DNA from: an uncultured Chlorobiaceae bacterium
Lineage (GTDB): Bacteria; Bacteroidota; Chlorobiia; Chlorobiales; Chlorobiaceae
NCBI GenBank assembly: GCA_903994525.1
Contig: CAJEXW010000012.1
Span: forward strand, 1 to 64,000
Direction of reading: 5' to 3'
DNA: 64,000 nt
Below are positions 17,786-26,910 of the stretch, in pieces. Both the position numbers and the translations under genes were made by a program. Under the pieces are notes generated by a model. It saw nothing but the letters and a program-made list of their open reading frames with translations. It had not been told where the DNA came from and did not search any database. Positions within the stretch are counted from its first letter, which is position 1. Every line of letters begins with the position of its first letter.

Positions 17786-18529
17786 TTAGAACGATGCATT
17801 TTTAGACTTTTTTGCTAGCAGCCACATATTCCGAGTCAATACACCATCCCCCCAGCAACCAGTTTCTGCAGCATTAATTACTCTCATGCCAAATCTAATG
17901 ACGTGCCAAAAAAACCAGTGCAAGGTTTGCTTGACAGACCCGAGGGCAGGACCATCTTCCCAAACTGATTGCACTGAATATCCACATCGGGAGAGAACAT
18001 CATTTAATGAACTCGGAGTAAAACAAACTTCGTGAGTAATATCGGCATACCGCGCAGACTGCCCAAAAAGACCATTCGCATTGGGTGTACGTATCAGCAA
18101 CCAACCATCTAATAATTGGCGTTTATTAATCAAAATTAATAACCTGAAAAGATCGGTCTTATTAATGTGCTCAATGAAATCCAATGCGCTAATAAGATTG
18201 AAATTCGCACCTGTAGATGCCAAGTACTCAAACACATCACCTGTTATCACATGCGACTCTCCGAACTCTCGTCGCGCTTGATTTGTGGCCTCGATTGATC
18301 CATCAATTCCTGAGAATTTTTTCACTCCAACTTTGCGCAGAAATGCAAGAAAATTTCCAAATCCACATGCCAAATCCAAACAATTCCAACTCTTATGAAT
18401 ATCTAAATGTGTTGTCAGTTTTCGGTGGTAATAATTAGAAACCGCCGAATAATTAAATTTCCCATAATCGCCATATCGTGCATAAGCGATTCGAGCGTAA
18501 TCAGATGTATTATCAGCGCCAGCCATCAA
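17786..18529 (-). CDS. Class I SAM-dependent methyltransferase
   Basis: 247 residues with the SAM motif CLDLACGFGNFLAFLRKVGV (about 49-68), the acidic loop FSGIDGSIEATNQARREFG, and ALDFIEHINKTDLFRLL typical of UbiE/COQ5-like sugar or lipid methyltransferases. Its ATG overlaps the flippase stop (18526-18529). Four methyltransferases in one locus suggest a heavily methylated repeat unit or chain-terminating methylation. The target is unknown. Confidence 0.84.
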   Translation of the reverse strand: MMAGADNTSDYARIAYARYGDYGKFNYSAVSNYYHRKLTTHLDIHKSWNCLDLACGFGNFLAFLRKVGVKKFSGIDGSIEATNQARREFGESHVITGDVFEYLASTGANFNLISALDFIEHINKTDLFRLLILINKRQLLDGWLLIRTPNANGLFGQSARYADITHEVCFTPSSLNDVLSRCGYSVQSVWEDGPALGSVKQTLHWFFWHVIRFGMRVINAAETGCWGDGVLTRNMWLLAKKSKNASF

Positions 18530-19812
18530 AAATCGTTCTTATAGTTTGATACAATCATCCAGAGAAAATACGATACTGCAAATATAATACCTGCAACAAC
18601 CAGACCTGCCATGCCATACAAATATACGCCCACAAAATTAAGTGATATTCCCAATAGAGCTGTCACTATTTTTACTACAATCATTTCGTGCGTCTTTCTT
18701 TGAGCATGTAAATTAGCTGCTAAAACTTGTCCTGATGCAAAGATTCCCCCTGAAACGGTCATCCATGGCAACAGATAAGAAATGCTGCGATATTCTTCGG
18801 CGACACAAATCTTGAAAATTAAGGGGTGCAAAAACATCGCTACTATCCATACGATCCCAGTTAACCCGATACTGAGCCATGTAACTCGCCAACTTAGTTT
18901 ACTCACACCCGCATTGCGCTCGCTATCTGTTGCATTTCCCGCACGCTGATACAAAATTGGCGACAGAAATTGCATTACCATCCCAGTGAGCAACGATATC
19001 GGGTAATAGCCCAACTGGTAAAGCACTGCATAACTACCCACCTCACTGGTTGAAGAAATAAATTGCAGCGCCCAACGATCCGACATCTGTTGCATCCACG
19101 TAAAAATGCCCCACGTTCCGATTGGCAAAGAAAACTTCCATATTTCATTCTGCCAATTTCTTGTATTCTTGCTGAATGAGCTACTGCGAATAATATTTCG
19201 AAAGAAAAAAATCTGAGACCCAAGTATGAGTATGGCAGCAATCATGTAACCAGCCATCGCTACCGTACTGCCTATACCCAGCAGCAAGAGTAACCCCGCA
19301 GCCATCAGCGACCTTAATAACGGCTCGACCCCCTGATGGATTGCAACAATAGACCGCTGTCGTGCCGCCATTTGAATACCGGCAAGATTAGCGCTATAGC
19401 CGCTCAGGATTGCGAAGGCCAAGGCGCTCGCCGTAATGGGAACCCATCGTATTTCTCCTGCGACAATCAGGCATGCAACAGCAAGCACAGTGATCAGAAA
19501 AATCAGCGCAGTGGCGCGCAACACTAATTTTTTTACAGCTTGCAAATAGCCTGCAAGATCGCAATGCTCAACAGCGGGTGCATAGAAACGAATGACCCCA
19601 CCGCCCAATGGCCCGAGAATAATCTGGTTCACCAGAGTAGCAACGGTCATTCCCAGGGCAAGTTCCCCATAAGCATCAGGGGGGAGTAGTTCAGTGAGCA
19701 GCCTTACTCCTGCCAAAGAACCCACAACCATCAATACCTGCCCAAAGACTATCCAACTTCCTTCTTTGAAGAGTCTACGTGAACGTTCGGTGTTTAGGGA
19801 TTTGTAAGACAC
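18526..19812 (-). CDS. wzx: Wzx-type polysaccharide flippase
   Basis: 428 residues from a GTG at 19812, chosen because AAAGGG lies about 8 bases upstream. A longer frame to 19902 exists but its N-terminus is not family-like. About 12 membrane helices with the MATE/Wzx-like opening RRLFKEGSWIVFGQVLMVVGSLAGVRLL are visible. The family translocates undecaprenyl-linked repeat units across the inner membrane. It sits at the promoter-proximal end of the variable block, following a 263-bp gap after gmd. Confidence 0.85.
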   Translation of the reverse strand: MSYKSLNTERSRRLFKEGSWIVFGQVLMVVGSLAGVRLLTELLPPDAYGELALGMTVATLVNQIILGPLGGGVIRFYAPAVEHCDLAGYLQAVKKLVLRATALIFLITVLAVACLIVAGEIRWVPITASALAFAILSGYSANLAGIQMAARQRSIVAIHQGVEPLLRSLMAAGLLLLLGIGSTVAMAGYMIAAILILGSQIFFFRNIIRSSSFSKNTRNWQNEIWKFSLPIGTWGIFTWMQQMSDRWALQFISSTSEVGSYAVLYQLGYYPISLLTGMVMQFLSPILYQRAGNATDSERNAGVSKLSWRVTWLSIGLTGIVWIVAMFLHPLIFKICVAEEYRSISYLLPWMTVSGGIFASGQVLAANLHAQRKTHEMIVVKIVTALLGISLNFVGVYLYGMAGLVVAGIIFAVSYFLWMIVSNYKNDF

Positions 19813-20075
19813 AAGTATACCCTTTATAGTGTCTGCATACAGCACAACCTCTTGACGAGACAAATTACAGATGATGACCCCCTCAGTACTGAAGCGCAAC
19901 AAAATATCATCGGCAGTTGCAGGGTTTGAATACTCTCCGGGTTACGTTGATTCCATGGCCTGCTCGGAGGCAAGCTATAGGAGAGGTGGTACTGAACATA
20001 TTGTTTAGTAGCAAATACCCTGGAAACACAATTGTTGAAGCTAACTTCCCTGCGGGGAACCTTCGTGCTCAGAGA
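19813..20075. other. 263-bp gap between gmd and wzx
   Basis: No gene is supported here. Frames on the plus strand are shadows of gmd, and none on the minus strand is convincing. It contains a small dyad (ttccc-tgc-ggggaa near 20048) without a T-run. The gap separates the export and GDP-fucose genes from the variable block and could hold a secondary promoter; TATAAA occurs 12 bp upstream of the wzx GTG, with no good -35. Confidence 0.35.
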
Positions 20076-21188
20076 TCATTCTCTGCATACATCAATTCTA
20101 TACCCATTTGCCTTGAGCAAGGCATGCCGTTGTGCAAGATCAAGGTCATGCTCTACCATCTCTTGAATCATTTCATCCAGTGTTATTTCAGGAATCCAGC
20201 CAAGATCATGTTTTGCTCTCGCAGGATCGCCAAGCAAGGTCTCCACCTCAGCAGGCCTGAAATAACGAGAATCAACACGTATAATAATTTTGCCGGGGCG
20301 GAGTGTGTGACAAGCTGTACTCAACTCGTCAATAATACCAATTTCATTCACTCCAGCACCTTCCCAGCGAATAGTCATTCCAAGCCGAAATGCTGCCTTT
20401 TCAATAAACTGGCGTACAGTATATTGCACTCCAGTAGCAATCACATAGTCCTGAGGTTGTTCCTGCTGCAACATCATCCACTGCATTCGTACATAATCTT
20501 TCGCATGACCCCAGTCGCGGAGAGCATTCATATTTCCGATATACAGACACTCCTCAAGTCCTTGAGAAATATTGGCAAGACTACGAGTGATTTTACGGGT
20601 AACAAATGTTTCCCCCCGTCGTGAAGATTCATGATTGAAAAGTATGCCATTACAGGCATACATGCCATAAGCTTCGCGGTAATTTACCGTAATCCAGTAG
20701 GCATAAAGCTTGGCAACAGCATAAGGGCTCCGGGGATAAAACGGCGTGGTTTCACGCTGGGGAATCTCTTGGACAAGACCATAGAGTTCTGACGTTGATG
20801 CTTGATAAAAGCGAGTCTTTTTTTCAAGTCCAAGAAAACGAATGGCTTCAAGTAAGCGCAGTGCCCCCATCCCGTCAACATCTGCAGTATATTCAGGTGC
20901 CTCAAAACTGACTGCGACATGGCTTTGAGCACCAAGATTATAGAGCTCATCGGGCTGAACCTCAGCGATAATACGAGTCAGATTGCTACTGTCAGTCAGA
21001 TCACCATAATGCAGCACAAAGTTTCGATGATCAAGATGCGGATCCTGATAAAGATGGTCAACCCTGTGAGTATTCAAACTACTGGCACGACGCTTGATAC
21101 CATGTACCTCGTAGCCTTTCTTGAGCAAGAATTCAGCAAGATATGAACCGTCCTGTCCGGTTATACCGGTAATAAGCGCTTTTTTCAT
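20076..21188 (-). CDS. gmd: GDP-mannose 4,6-dehydratase
   Basis: 370 residues from ATG at 21188. It opens [22 protein letters not shown] (NADP-binding GxxGxxG). The catalytic Tyr-x3-Lys is YAVAK after [13 protein letters not shown], and [18 protein letters not shown] is diagnostic of Gmd. It converts GDP-mannose to GDP-4-keto-6-deoxymannose, the substrate of the adjacent Fcl. Its start overlaps the fcl stop as ATGA (21185-21188); a GTG two codons upstream is not needed. With fcl and the GT11 gene it completes a route to fucosylated glycan. Confidence 0.96.
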   Translation of the reverse strand: MKKALITGITGQDGSYLAEFLLKKGYEVHGIKRRASSLNTHRVDHLYQDPHLDHRNFVLHYGDLTDSSNLTRIIAEVQPDELYNLGAQSHVAVSFEAPEYTADVDGMGALRLLEAIRFLGLEKKTRFYQASTSELYGLVQEIPQRETTPFYPRSPYAVAKLYAYWITVNYREAYGMYACNGILFNHESSRRGETFVTRKITRSLANISQGLEECLYIGNMNALRDWGHAKDYVRMQWMMLQQEQPQDYVIATGVQYTVRQFIEKAAFRLGMTIRWEGAGVNEIGIIDELSTACHTLRPGKIIIRVDSRYFRPAEVETLLGDPARAKHDLGWIPEITLDEMIQEMVEHDLDLAQRHALLKANGYRIDVCRE

Positions 21189-22156
21189 AAACACAAATAC
21201 GCGTTATGTTCTAAAAAGTCATGATATGCAAGGCGCAACCCATCTTCAAGAGTTACACCTGCCTGCCAGCCAAGCCTGTTCAAAAGGGAACAATCAAGCA
21301 ATTTTCTTGGTGTACCATCAGGCTTATCGGTATCAAAACTGATATTTCCCTGGAATCCAATGACTTTGGAAATGATCAAGGCCAAATCGTGTATCGTCAC
21401 ATCCTTGCCACATCCCACATTGATATGACTCTGCATAGGATGTGTATAAGTGCCGTATACTTTTTTATTAAGATTCATAACGTGAACACATGCTGAAGCC
21501 ATGTCATCAACATACAGAAATTCCCTGCGGGGAGTTCCCGTCCCCCATATGGTAACCACCTCGGCTGTATTAATTTTAGCTTCGTGAATACGACGAATCA
21601 AGGCTGGGATAACATGGCTGTTCTGGGGATGATAGCTATCGCCAGGACCGTAAAGATTCGTCGGCATAACGCTTCGATAATCTGTATCGTATTGACGATT
21701 ATAACTTTCACAAAGCTTGATACCCGCTATTTTTGCTATTGCATACGCTTCATTGGTCTGCTCAAGCTGACCTGTTAGCAGCGCACTCTCGCTCATCGGC
21801 TGTAATGCCAGCTTGGGATAGATACAGCTTGAGCCAAGAAACAGAAGTTTCCTGACACCTGTTTGCCATGCCTCATGAACAATATTGGCCTCAATCATCA
21901 GATTCTGGTAAATAAAATCGGCAGGATAGGTTTTATTGGCATGTATTCCACCAACCTTGGCCGCTGCAAGATAAACCTCTTCCGGCTTTTCCTCTTTAAA
22001 AAAAGCTTTTACTGCAACCTGATCCGTGAGATCAAGCTCTTTGTGCGTCCGGAGAACAAAATCTGAATCTCCATGATTACTTCTCTTTTTGAGGTTTCGC
22101 AAAATTGCTGCACCAACCATTCCCTGATGACCCGCTATATAGATTTTATTCGACAT
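21185..22156 (-). CDS. fcl: GDP-L-fucose synthase
   Basis: 323 residues from ATG at 22156, giving the family N-terminus [19 protein letters not shown]. It has [21 protein letters not shown] and the Tyr-x3-Lys motif YAIAK, as in WcaG/Fcl. It epimerises and reduces GDP-4-keto-6-deoxymannose to GDP-L-fucose. An upstream in-frame start at 22231 would add 25 residues inside the previous gene and is unlikely. The ATG overlaps the end of the dehydratase gene by 11 bp. Confidence 0.95.
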   Translation of the reverse strand: MSNKIYIAGHQGMVGAAILRNLKKRSNHGDSDFVLRTHKELDLTDQVAVKAFFKEEKPEEVYLAAAKVGGIHANKTYPADFIYQNLMIEANIVHEAWQTGVRKLLFLGSSCIYPKLALQPMSESALLTGQLEQTNEAYAIAKIAGIKLCESYNRQYDTDYRSVMPTNLYGPGDSYHPQNSHVIPALIRRIHEAKINTAEVVTIWGTGTPRREFLYVDDMASACVHVMNLNKKVYGTYTHPMQSHINVGCGKDVTIHDLALIISKVIGFQGNISFDTDKPDGTPRKLLDCSLLNRLGWQAGVTLEDGLRLAYHDFLEHNAYLCL

Positions 22157-24116
22157 GGACGACAGCACGATTGTTTTTTTCGAGAGTAAGAAAATCAGAT
22201 ACTTCTGATTCTGGCTGATATTCCGGAACAAATCGCTTCAAATACTGTTTTATATTCTCGATGTCATTATTGACAATTGCGGTCTGAAAGAGATCAAGAG
22301 CTTTCTTCAACTCAGACCAGGAGATAAAGTGCTCATTTGCTTTATAGATACGAGCATTCGAAGTAGGTTCCGCATTATTACCGATCAAGAGTTCCTCATA
22401 AAGTTTTTCTCCTGAGCGCAGACCAGTTTCTGTAATGTCTATATCACGAATTGAAAGGCCTGAAAGTTCGACCATACGACGGGCAAGATCAATGATTTTT
22501 ACCGGTTCCCCCATATCAAGCAGATAAACCTCCCCACCTGATGCCATTGCTCCGGCCTGTATAACAAGCTGTGATGCTTCAGGAATGGTCATGAAATACC
22601 GGGTTATATCCCGGTGAGTAAGTGTAATTGGGCCTCCCTCACGGATCTGGCGTCGGAACAACGGGACAACTGAGCCACTGGATCCAAGAACATTGCCAAA
22701 ACGTACCATAGAAAAAAATGTTGAATGTCCAGGTTCAGCCGCAAGTGCCTGAAAAATCATTTCACACACGCGTTTACTTGCCCCCATTACATTGGTCGGA
22801 CGTACAGCCTTATCCGTACTGATCAGCACAACTCTGGAAACTGCGTGTCGAACCGCAGCCTCAACAACAGACAGAGTACCAAAAATATTATTGCGCACTC
22901 CTTCTCTGGGATTGTGTTCAACCATTGGAACATGCTTGTATGCCGCAGCATGATAAATTACCGCAGGTGCAAAAACCTTTATAATATCATCAATGCGACC
23001 AGCATCAGTCACATCAGCAAGCAGGGGAACAAGAATAAGCGAACAAGCAAATCGCTTAAGGCGTTGCTCCAGGTCACTGTGAATTGTGTATAAATTATGC
23101 TCTGCATTGTCAATAAGGAGCAGTTTTGCTGGATGAGCAGCAAGAAGTTGCCGGCAAAGCTCACTGCCAATACTTCCTCCGGCACCTGTAACCATAACAA
23201 CTTTTCCGGCAATGGCTTGCTGAACAAGTAATTGATCAACCGGAACAGGATCACGACCAAGCAAATCTTCAATCTCTATCTCTTTAATATCCGAAATAGT
23301 AACCCTTCCATCCGCAAGCTCATCAACTGCAGGAAGCATCTGAATACGCACCGGATAGTTCCTGAATTTGTCAACAATTTCATTGCGGCGTGTACGGGTT
23401 GCTGAAGGAATGGCAATAAGAATATTTGTAATGCGCTGTTCTTCTATCAGCTTTTTGGCCTGCATAAAACTATAGACCTTCATTCCATTAATGGTACGAC
23501 CTTGCAGCTCAACATCATCATCAATAAAACCTTCCATAGAAAACTTTGCACTTCGATGAATAGCATTAACAATTTCCACACCGGCTAATCCGGCACCATA
23601 AATGAGCAAATTTGCTGATATCATACTGTTATTAAAGTGCATGGCTTTACCTGTGACACGAAATCGGACAAATGCTCGACTTGCCCCCGTAATGACCAAA
23701 AAAATAATCGGTTGTATAACTCCGACTGAAAAAGATACACCAGGAAGTTTCAAAAAAAGAATCGCACATAAGAACAATACGCCATAAACAACCACAGCCT
23801 TGACAACAGTAATAAATGCAGCAAAACCACTATGGCGAGAAATCGCCTGATAAATCCCGGCGAAAGCAAAGATCGGCAACATCAGCATTGGAGCCAGCAG
23901 ATAAGCAATCCACTGCTCACCTGCTGGCCACTGGATACTTTCAAAACGGAGAAAAAATGCTGCCCAAAGTGAAAGGAAGGAAGAAAAAACATCAAATAAC
24001 AACGCCAGAAGGCGCCTTACAGAACGAGGAAATAAAAAAACTTTCTGCTCAAAAGCTGAAATAAAAAATGTTACCGTATCAGAAAAAGAAGGACGGACTG
24101 TGGTAAAAACAGACAT
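22146..24116 (-). CDS. Membrane nucleotide-sugar 4,6-dehydratase (WbpM/CapD/PglF type)
   Basis: 656 residues from ATG at 24116, four bases after the stop of the barrel-like gene. Four N-terminal membrane helices (about 20-140) precede a CoA-binding-like domain and then the dehydratase domain, with [36 protein letters not shown] (Met-x3-Lys in place of Tyr-x3-Lys) and [18 protein letters not shown]. This class converts UDP-GlcNAc to the UDP-4-keto-6-deoxy sugar that leads to QuiNAc, D-FucNAc or bacillosamine. It is distinct from the soluble FnlA in the same locus, so two 6-deoxy-HexNAc branches may exist. Confidence 0.92.
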   Translation of the reverse strand: MSVFTTVRPSFSDTVTFFISAFEQKVFLFPRSVRRLLALLFDVFSSFLSLWAAFFLRFESIQWPAGEQWIAYLLAPMLMLPIFAFAGIYQAISRHSGFAAFITVVKAVVVYGVLFLCAILFLKLPGVSFSVGVIQPIIFLVITGASRAFVRFRVTGKAMHFNNSMISANLLIYGAGLAGVEIVNAIHRSAKFSMEGFIDDDVELQGRTINGMKVYSFMQAKKLIEEQRITNILIAIPSATRTRRNEIVDKFRNYPVRIQMLPAVDELADGRVTISDIKEIEIEDLLGRDPVPVDQLLVQQAIAGKVVMVTGAGGSIGSELCRQLLAAHPAKLLLIDNAEHNLYTIHSDLEQRLKRFACSLILVPLLADVTDAGRIDDIIKVFAPAVIYHAAAYKHVPMVEHNPREGVRNNIFGTLSVVEAAVRHAVSRVVLISTDKAVRPTNVMGASKRVCEMIFQALAAEPGHSTFFSMVRFGNVLGSSGSVVPLFRRQIREGGPITLTHRDITRYFMTIPEASQLVIQAGAMASGGEVYLLDMGEPVKIIDLARRMVELSGLSIRDIDITETGLRSGEKLYEELLIGNNAEPTSNARIYKANEHFISWSELKKALDLFQTAIVNNDIENIKQYLKRFVPEYQPESEVSDFLTLEKNNRAVVHVE

Positions 24117-24120
24117 TGAA

Positions 24121-25635
24121 CTATTTTTTCTGATAACTTGTAAGTTGCCATGCGAGAGAGGCACTAACAACATTTGCCCTGAATGCCCCATTAAACGCAT
24201 GCATCCTTCCTCCAGCCACCATTACTGAGAGCGATGGGTCAATATCATAACCTATACCAGCATTGCCCTGCCATACCAATCCTGAACCCATTGTCAAACC
24301 ACCACCACCAGCCGCACCTACAAGGGCTTCAACATTACCATGTAGTGCCTTGAACAAATTAATCCGCACACCACTTCCGACAAGCCCTGTCATATAGGCA
24401 CCGGCATTGCCTCTATAGGCAGCAAGCCCCTGACCCGTAGCATACCAGTAAGGATTTATAAAATAATCAACCTGTAAACCAAGATTATCAACATGCTGAT
24501 CGACATGGTGACTTCGCCATTTTTTTGATGCCTGAAAATAACTCTGAGTAACTGCACGAACACGCATACAGACCGGCCTGTAAATATTGTTTAATCCAGT
24601 AACATCAAGAGCAGCATCTGGCTTGTAACCGACTTTTAAAGAGAGGCTGTTTGCCGCAAAACTACCCGTACCTGCTAGAATATGCGCCGCCGATAGTTCA
24701 GCAAAAAACAAATTAGAAAAATACCACTGAACACCGCTCGATACATCAAAAAGCAGACCACCACCCGAATCAACCCCGCCACCACCCCCAGCACCGGTTG
24801 AAATATCGTTATTGACAAAAATGTTTTCTGACAGTGGGACACGGTATCCCGTACCTGCCAGAATCTGCATATACCCCGCACTTTGTCCTCCAGCAGCTCC
24901 TTCAGTCTCCAGCTTTACATACCAGTTGTTACTCATTTGGGTAAGCCATTCAACTCCAAACAGGGTAACATCATGTTGGCGACCTCCTGTGTCATTCAAT
25001 AAAGCAGAGGGAACTTGAAGGTAACGGGAAACCAAAGCCAATGAATGCTTTTTTGGTAATATCCAAAAAAATTGTGAATCAGATAATGAAATGCTTTTGC
25101 TGCTCCAGCCACTTTGAGTAAAAGAGGTAAAGGGTACACTGCAGTAAAAAAAAGGCTGAGTAGAATGAATTGTACCACCCTCCGGAAAGTCAACATAGCT
25201 GATCCCCGCACCAAGTTTTCCCCACGAAGCTGCTTGATACGACATACCTGCAAACGTACGAAGCATGAGACCACCTCCACTGAGAAGATATCCCCCGCGA
25301 CCACCTCCTGCTCCTATAAAAAGTCCTGTATCAAAAAATAGCCTTTCGCTCAATGGAATACATAAATTTCCCTCCAAACCCAAGGTGATAAACCCACCCC
25401 GTTTACCTGTAACAGCCATCCAGGAACCAAAGCCACCGCTGAAATATTCAGTAAACCTGTGAGAAACCGCCACCTCAGCCATCCCTGTATGCTCCTCATC
25501 AGGTAATCTCCACTCTTCGAAAAATGTCTGTATCCTACCATTGGGCAAAGATGCCCGAGCATACCCTGCGTTACAGACTGCCAAAATCAGTAGAACAAAA
25601 ACAGTCTTACAGCCAAACCAAGCATGTTTATCCAA
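24121..25635 (-). CDS. Exported beta-barrel-like protein with three Gly-rich repeats
   Basis: 504 residues. A signal peptide (about 1-28, ending AGYARA) is followed by a Gly/Ser/aromatic-rich sequence with alternating hydrophobic residues, as in outer-membrane barrels. Three divergent repeats of about 100-110 residues are visible. Each has an IPL/VPL-type turn and then a hairpin with GAGGG..GG..SGGGL, centred near residues 108, 281 and 440, followed by an aromatic-rich G-x-x-Y strand. I do not recognise a named family. The position between the Wzz-like gene (27 bp upstream) and the dehydratase suggests a role in polysaccharide export or surface attachment, analogous in place to Wzi, by inference only. 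Confidence 0.65.
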   Translation of the reverse strand: MDKHAWFGCKTVFVLLILAVCNAGYARASLPNGRIQTFFEEWRLPDEEHTGMAEVAVSHRFTEYFSGGFGSWMAVTGKRGGFITLGLEGNLCIPLSERLFFDTGLFIGAGGGRGGYLLSGGGLMLRTFAGMSYQAASWGKLGAGISYVDFPEGGTIHSTQPFFYCSVPFTSFTQSGWSSKSISLSDSQFFWILPKKHSLALVSRYLQVPSALLNDTGGRQHDVTLFGVEWLTQMSNNWYVKLETEGAAGGQSAGYMQILAGTGYRVPLSENIFVNNDISTGAGGGGGVDSGGGLLFDVSSGVQWYFSNLFFAELSAAHILAGTGSFAANSLSLKVGYKPDAALDVTGLNNIYRPVCMRVRAVTQSYFQASKKWRSHHVDQHVDNLGLQVDYFINPYWYATGQGLAAYRGNAGAYMTGLVGSGVRINLFKALHGNVEALVGAAGGGGLTMGSGLVWQGNAGIGYDIDPSLSVMVAGGRMHAFNGAFRANVVSASLAWQLTSYQKK

Positions 25636-25662
25636 CTTCCCAAAATAATATTGATCGTGCGA

Positions 25663-26850
25663 TCACTTCAATCGGAGATAATCCTGCAAAAGTTTGAGTT
25701 GCAAGCCGCTTGCCTCGTGTTTTTTTGCGTTCTGAAAAGCTTCGGTGCTAAATACCCAAAGTATGGCAAAAAATCCACCAACAACCGAGGAAAGAAACAC
25801 GATCATACTTCGATGAGGTTTTGATTTCTTTTCAGGTACTAATGCCCGATCAAGCACCTGAATGACGGAACTCTGTTTCGCCTCATCGATTTTAGCAACT
25901 TCAAACTGTTTGGCAAGTAACTCGTAAACCGTTTCAGCGTATTTCAGGTCACGAACTTTCCTCATATATTCAAGACCTGCTTCAGGAACTTTGCTGGAGG
26001 TGACTGTACCGGTTTCTACCTTGGCCAATTGTGAACGTAGCCCGGCGAGCATCTGTTGAGAGCGAATATAATCAGGATTATCACCTGTAGAAAAAGTTCT
26101 CTGGGCACCAAGCTCGACTTCTTTCATCGCAATCTGCGCTTTAAGTTGAGCTGCAGTACCAATAACTAGTTTCGCTTGCGCATCAAGCTGGATGATCCCG
26201 GTTTTTTCCTGCAATTGCTTCATGGCAATTTCTGTGTCACCGAGAGATTGCTTGGAAAGCAAAAGTTGTTTTTCAAAAAAAAGACGTCTCTGTGAGGCTT
26301 CAGTAACAGCAAATACCTGTGTCATTTGCTGAAGCTCATCAACATAACCGTTAGCCAATATTGCTGCACGATTTGGGTCACGGTCTTCAACAGAGACTCC
26401 TATGATACCATCTTTGCCTACCTTGACAGTTGTAGCCTCTCTTAGAGCTAAACGCGTTTTTTCCAGAGATATTTTGTCATAAACTATCTGTAATTTGAAG
26501 CGTTTGATCAACTTATCTTGCAACGTGCGGCTTTTGAGCATGGCAACATAGGTATCAGCAGGATTCTTTATGCCAATTCCAGATGAAATTCCGGCCAATC
26601 CACCAAGCGCTCCAAGCTGGTTCAGCATTGACGAAGCGCCTGATTGCTGCTGTGGCGGCAGCATTTGTATATCCGCCGTATAGACGTTTGGGATAAACAA
26701 ACTGATAACAGCGGCGACCATAGCGGAAATGATCGGAACCACAAGAATTGTCTTCTTGTGTTTTGCAAGAGTAATTGCAAGATCAAGTAGACTGATTTCA
26801 TCTTCTTGCGGTTGCACATGGTGTATCGGAGATAGAGAGGTATCCGGCAT
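25663..26850 (-). CDS. wzz: Wzz-like polysaccharide co-polymerase
   Basis: 395 residues. One membrane helix lies near 34-54, a long periplasmic region contains coiled-coil-rich segments (about 190-300), and a second helix near 348-368 follows the Pro/Lys stretch RALVPEKKSKPHR typical of PCP proteins. There is no cytoplasmic kinase domain with Walker motifs. It should control chain length of the polymerised product with Wzy and the outer-membrane exporter. It lies 60 bp after the exporter gene. Confidence 0.9.
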   Translation of the reverse strand: MPDTSLSPIHHVQPQEDEISLLDLAITLAKHKKTILVVPIISAMVAAVISLFIPNVYTADIQMLPPQQQSGASSMLNQLGALGGLAGISSGIGIKNPADTYVAMLKSRTLQDKLIKRFKLQIVYDKISLEKTRLALREATTVKVGKDGIIGVSVEDRDPNRAAILANGYVDELQQMTQVFAVTEASQRRLFFEKQLLLSKQSLGDTEIAMKQLQEKTGIIQLDAQAKLVIGTAAQLKAQIAMKEVELGAQRTFSTGDNPDYIRSQQMLAGLRSQLAKVETGTVTSSKVPEAGLEYMRKVRDLKYAETVYELLAKQFEVAKIDEAKQSSVIQVLDRALVPEKKSKPHRSMIVFLSSVVGGFFAILWVFSTEAFQNAKKHEASGLQLKLLQDYLRLK

Positions 26851-26910
26851 GAGTTCAAGATTGCTGAGGAAGGAATGGTCGCATAAAAGTTCTGTGTTGC
26901 GACACGTAAT

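Noticed and set aside
19917-20624. 235-codon plus-strand frame overlapping gmd
   Set aside because: Shadow of the well-supported gmd gene; its composition is unlike a protein, with many Cys/His and no domain.
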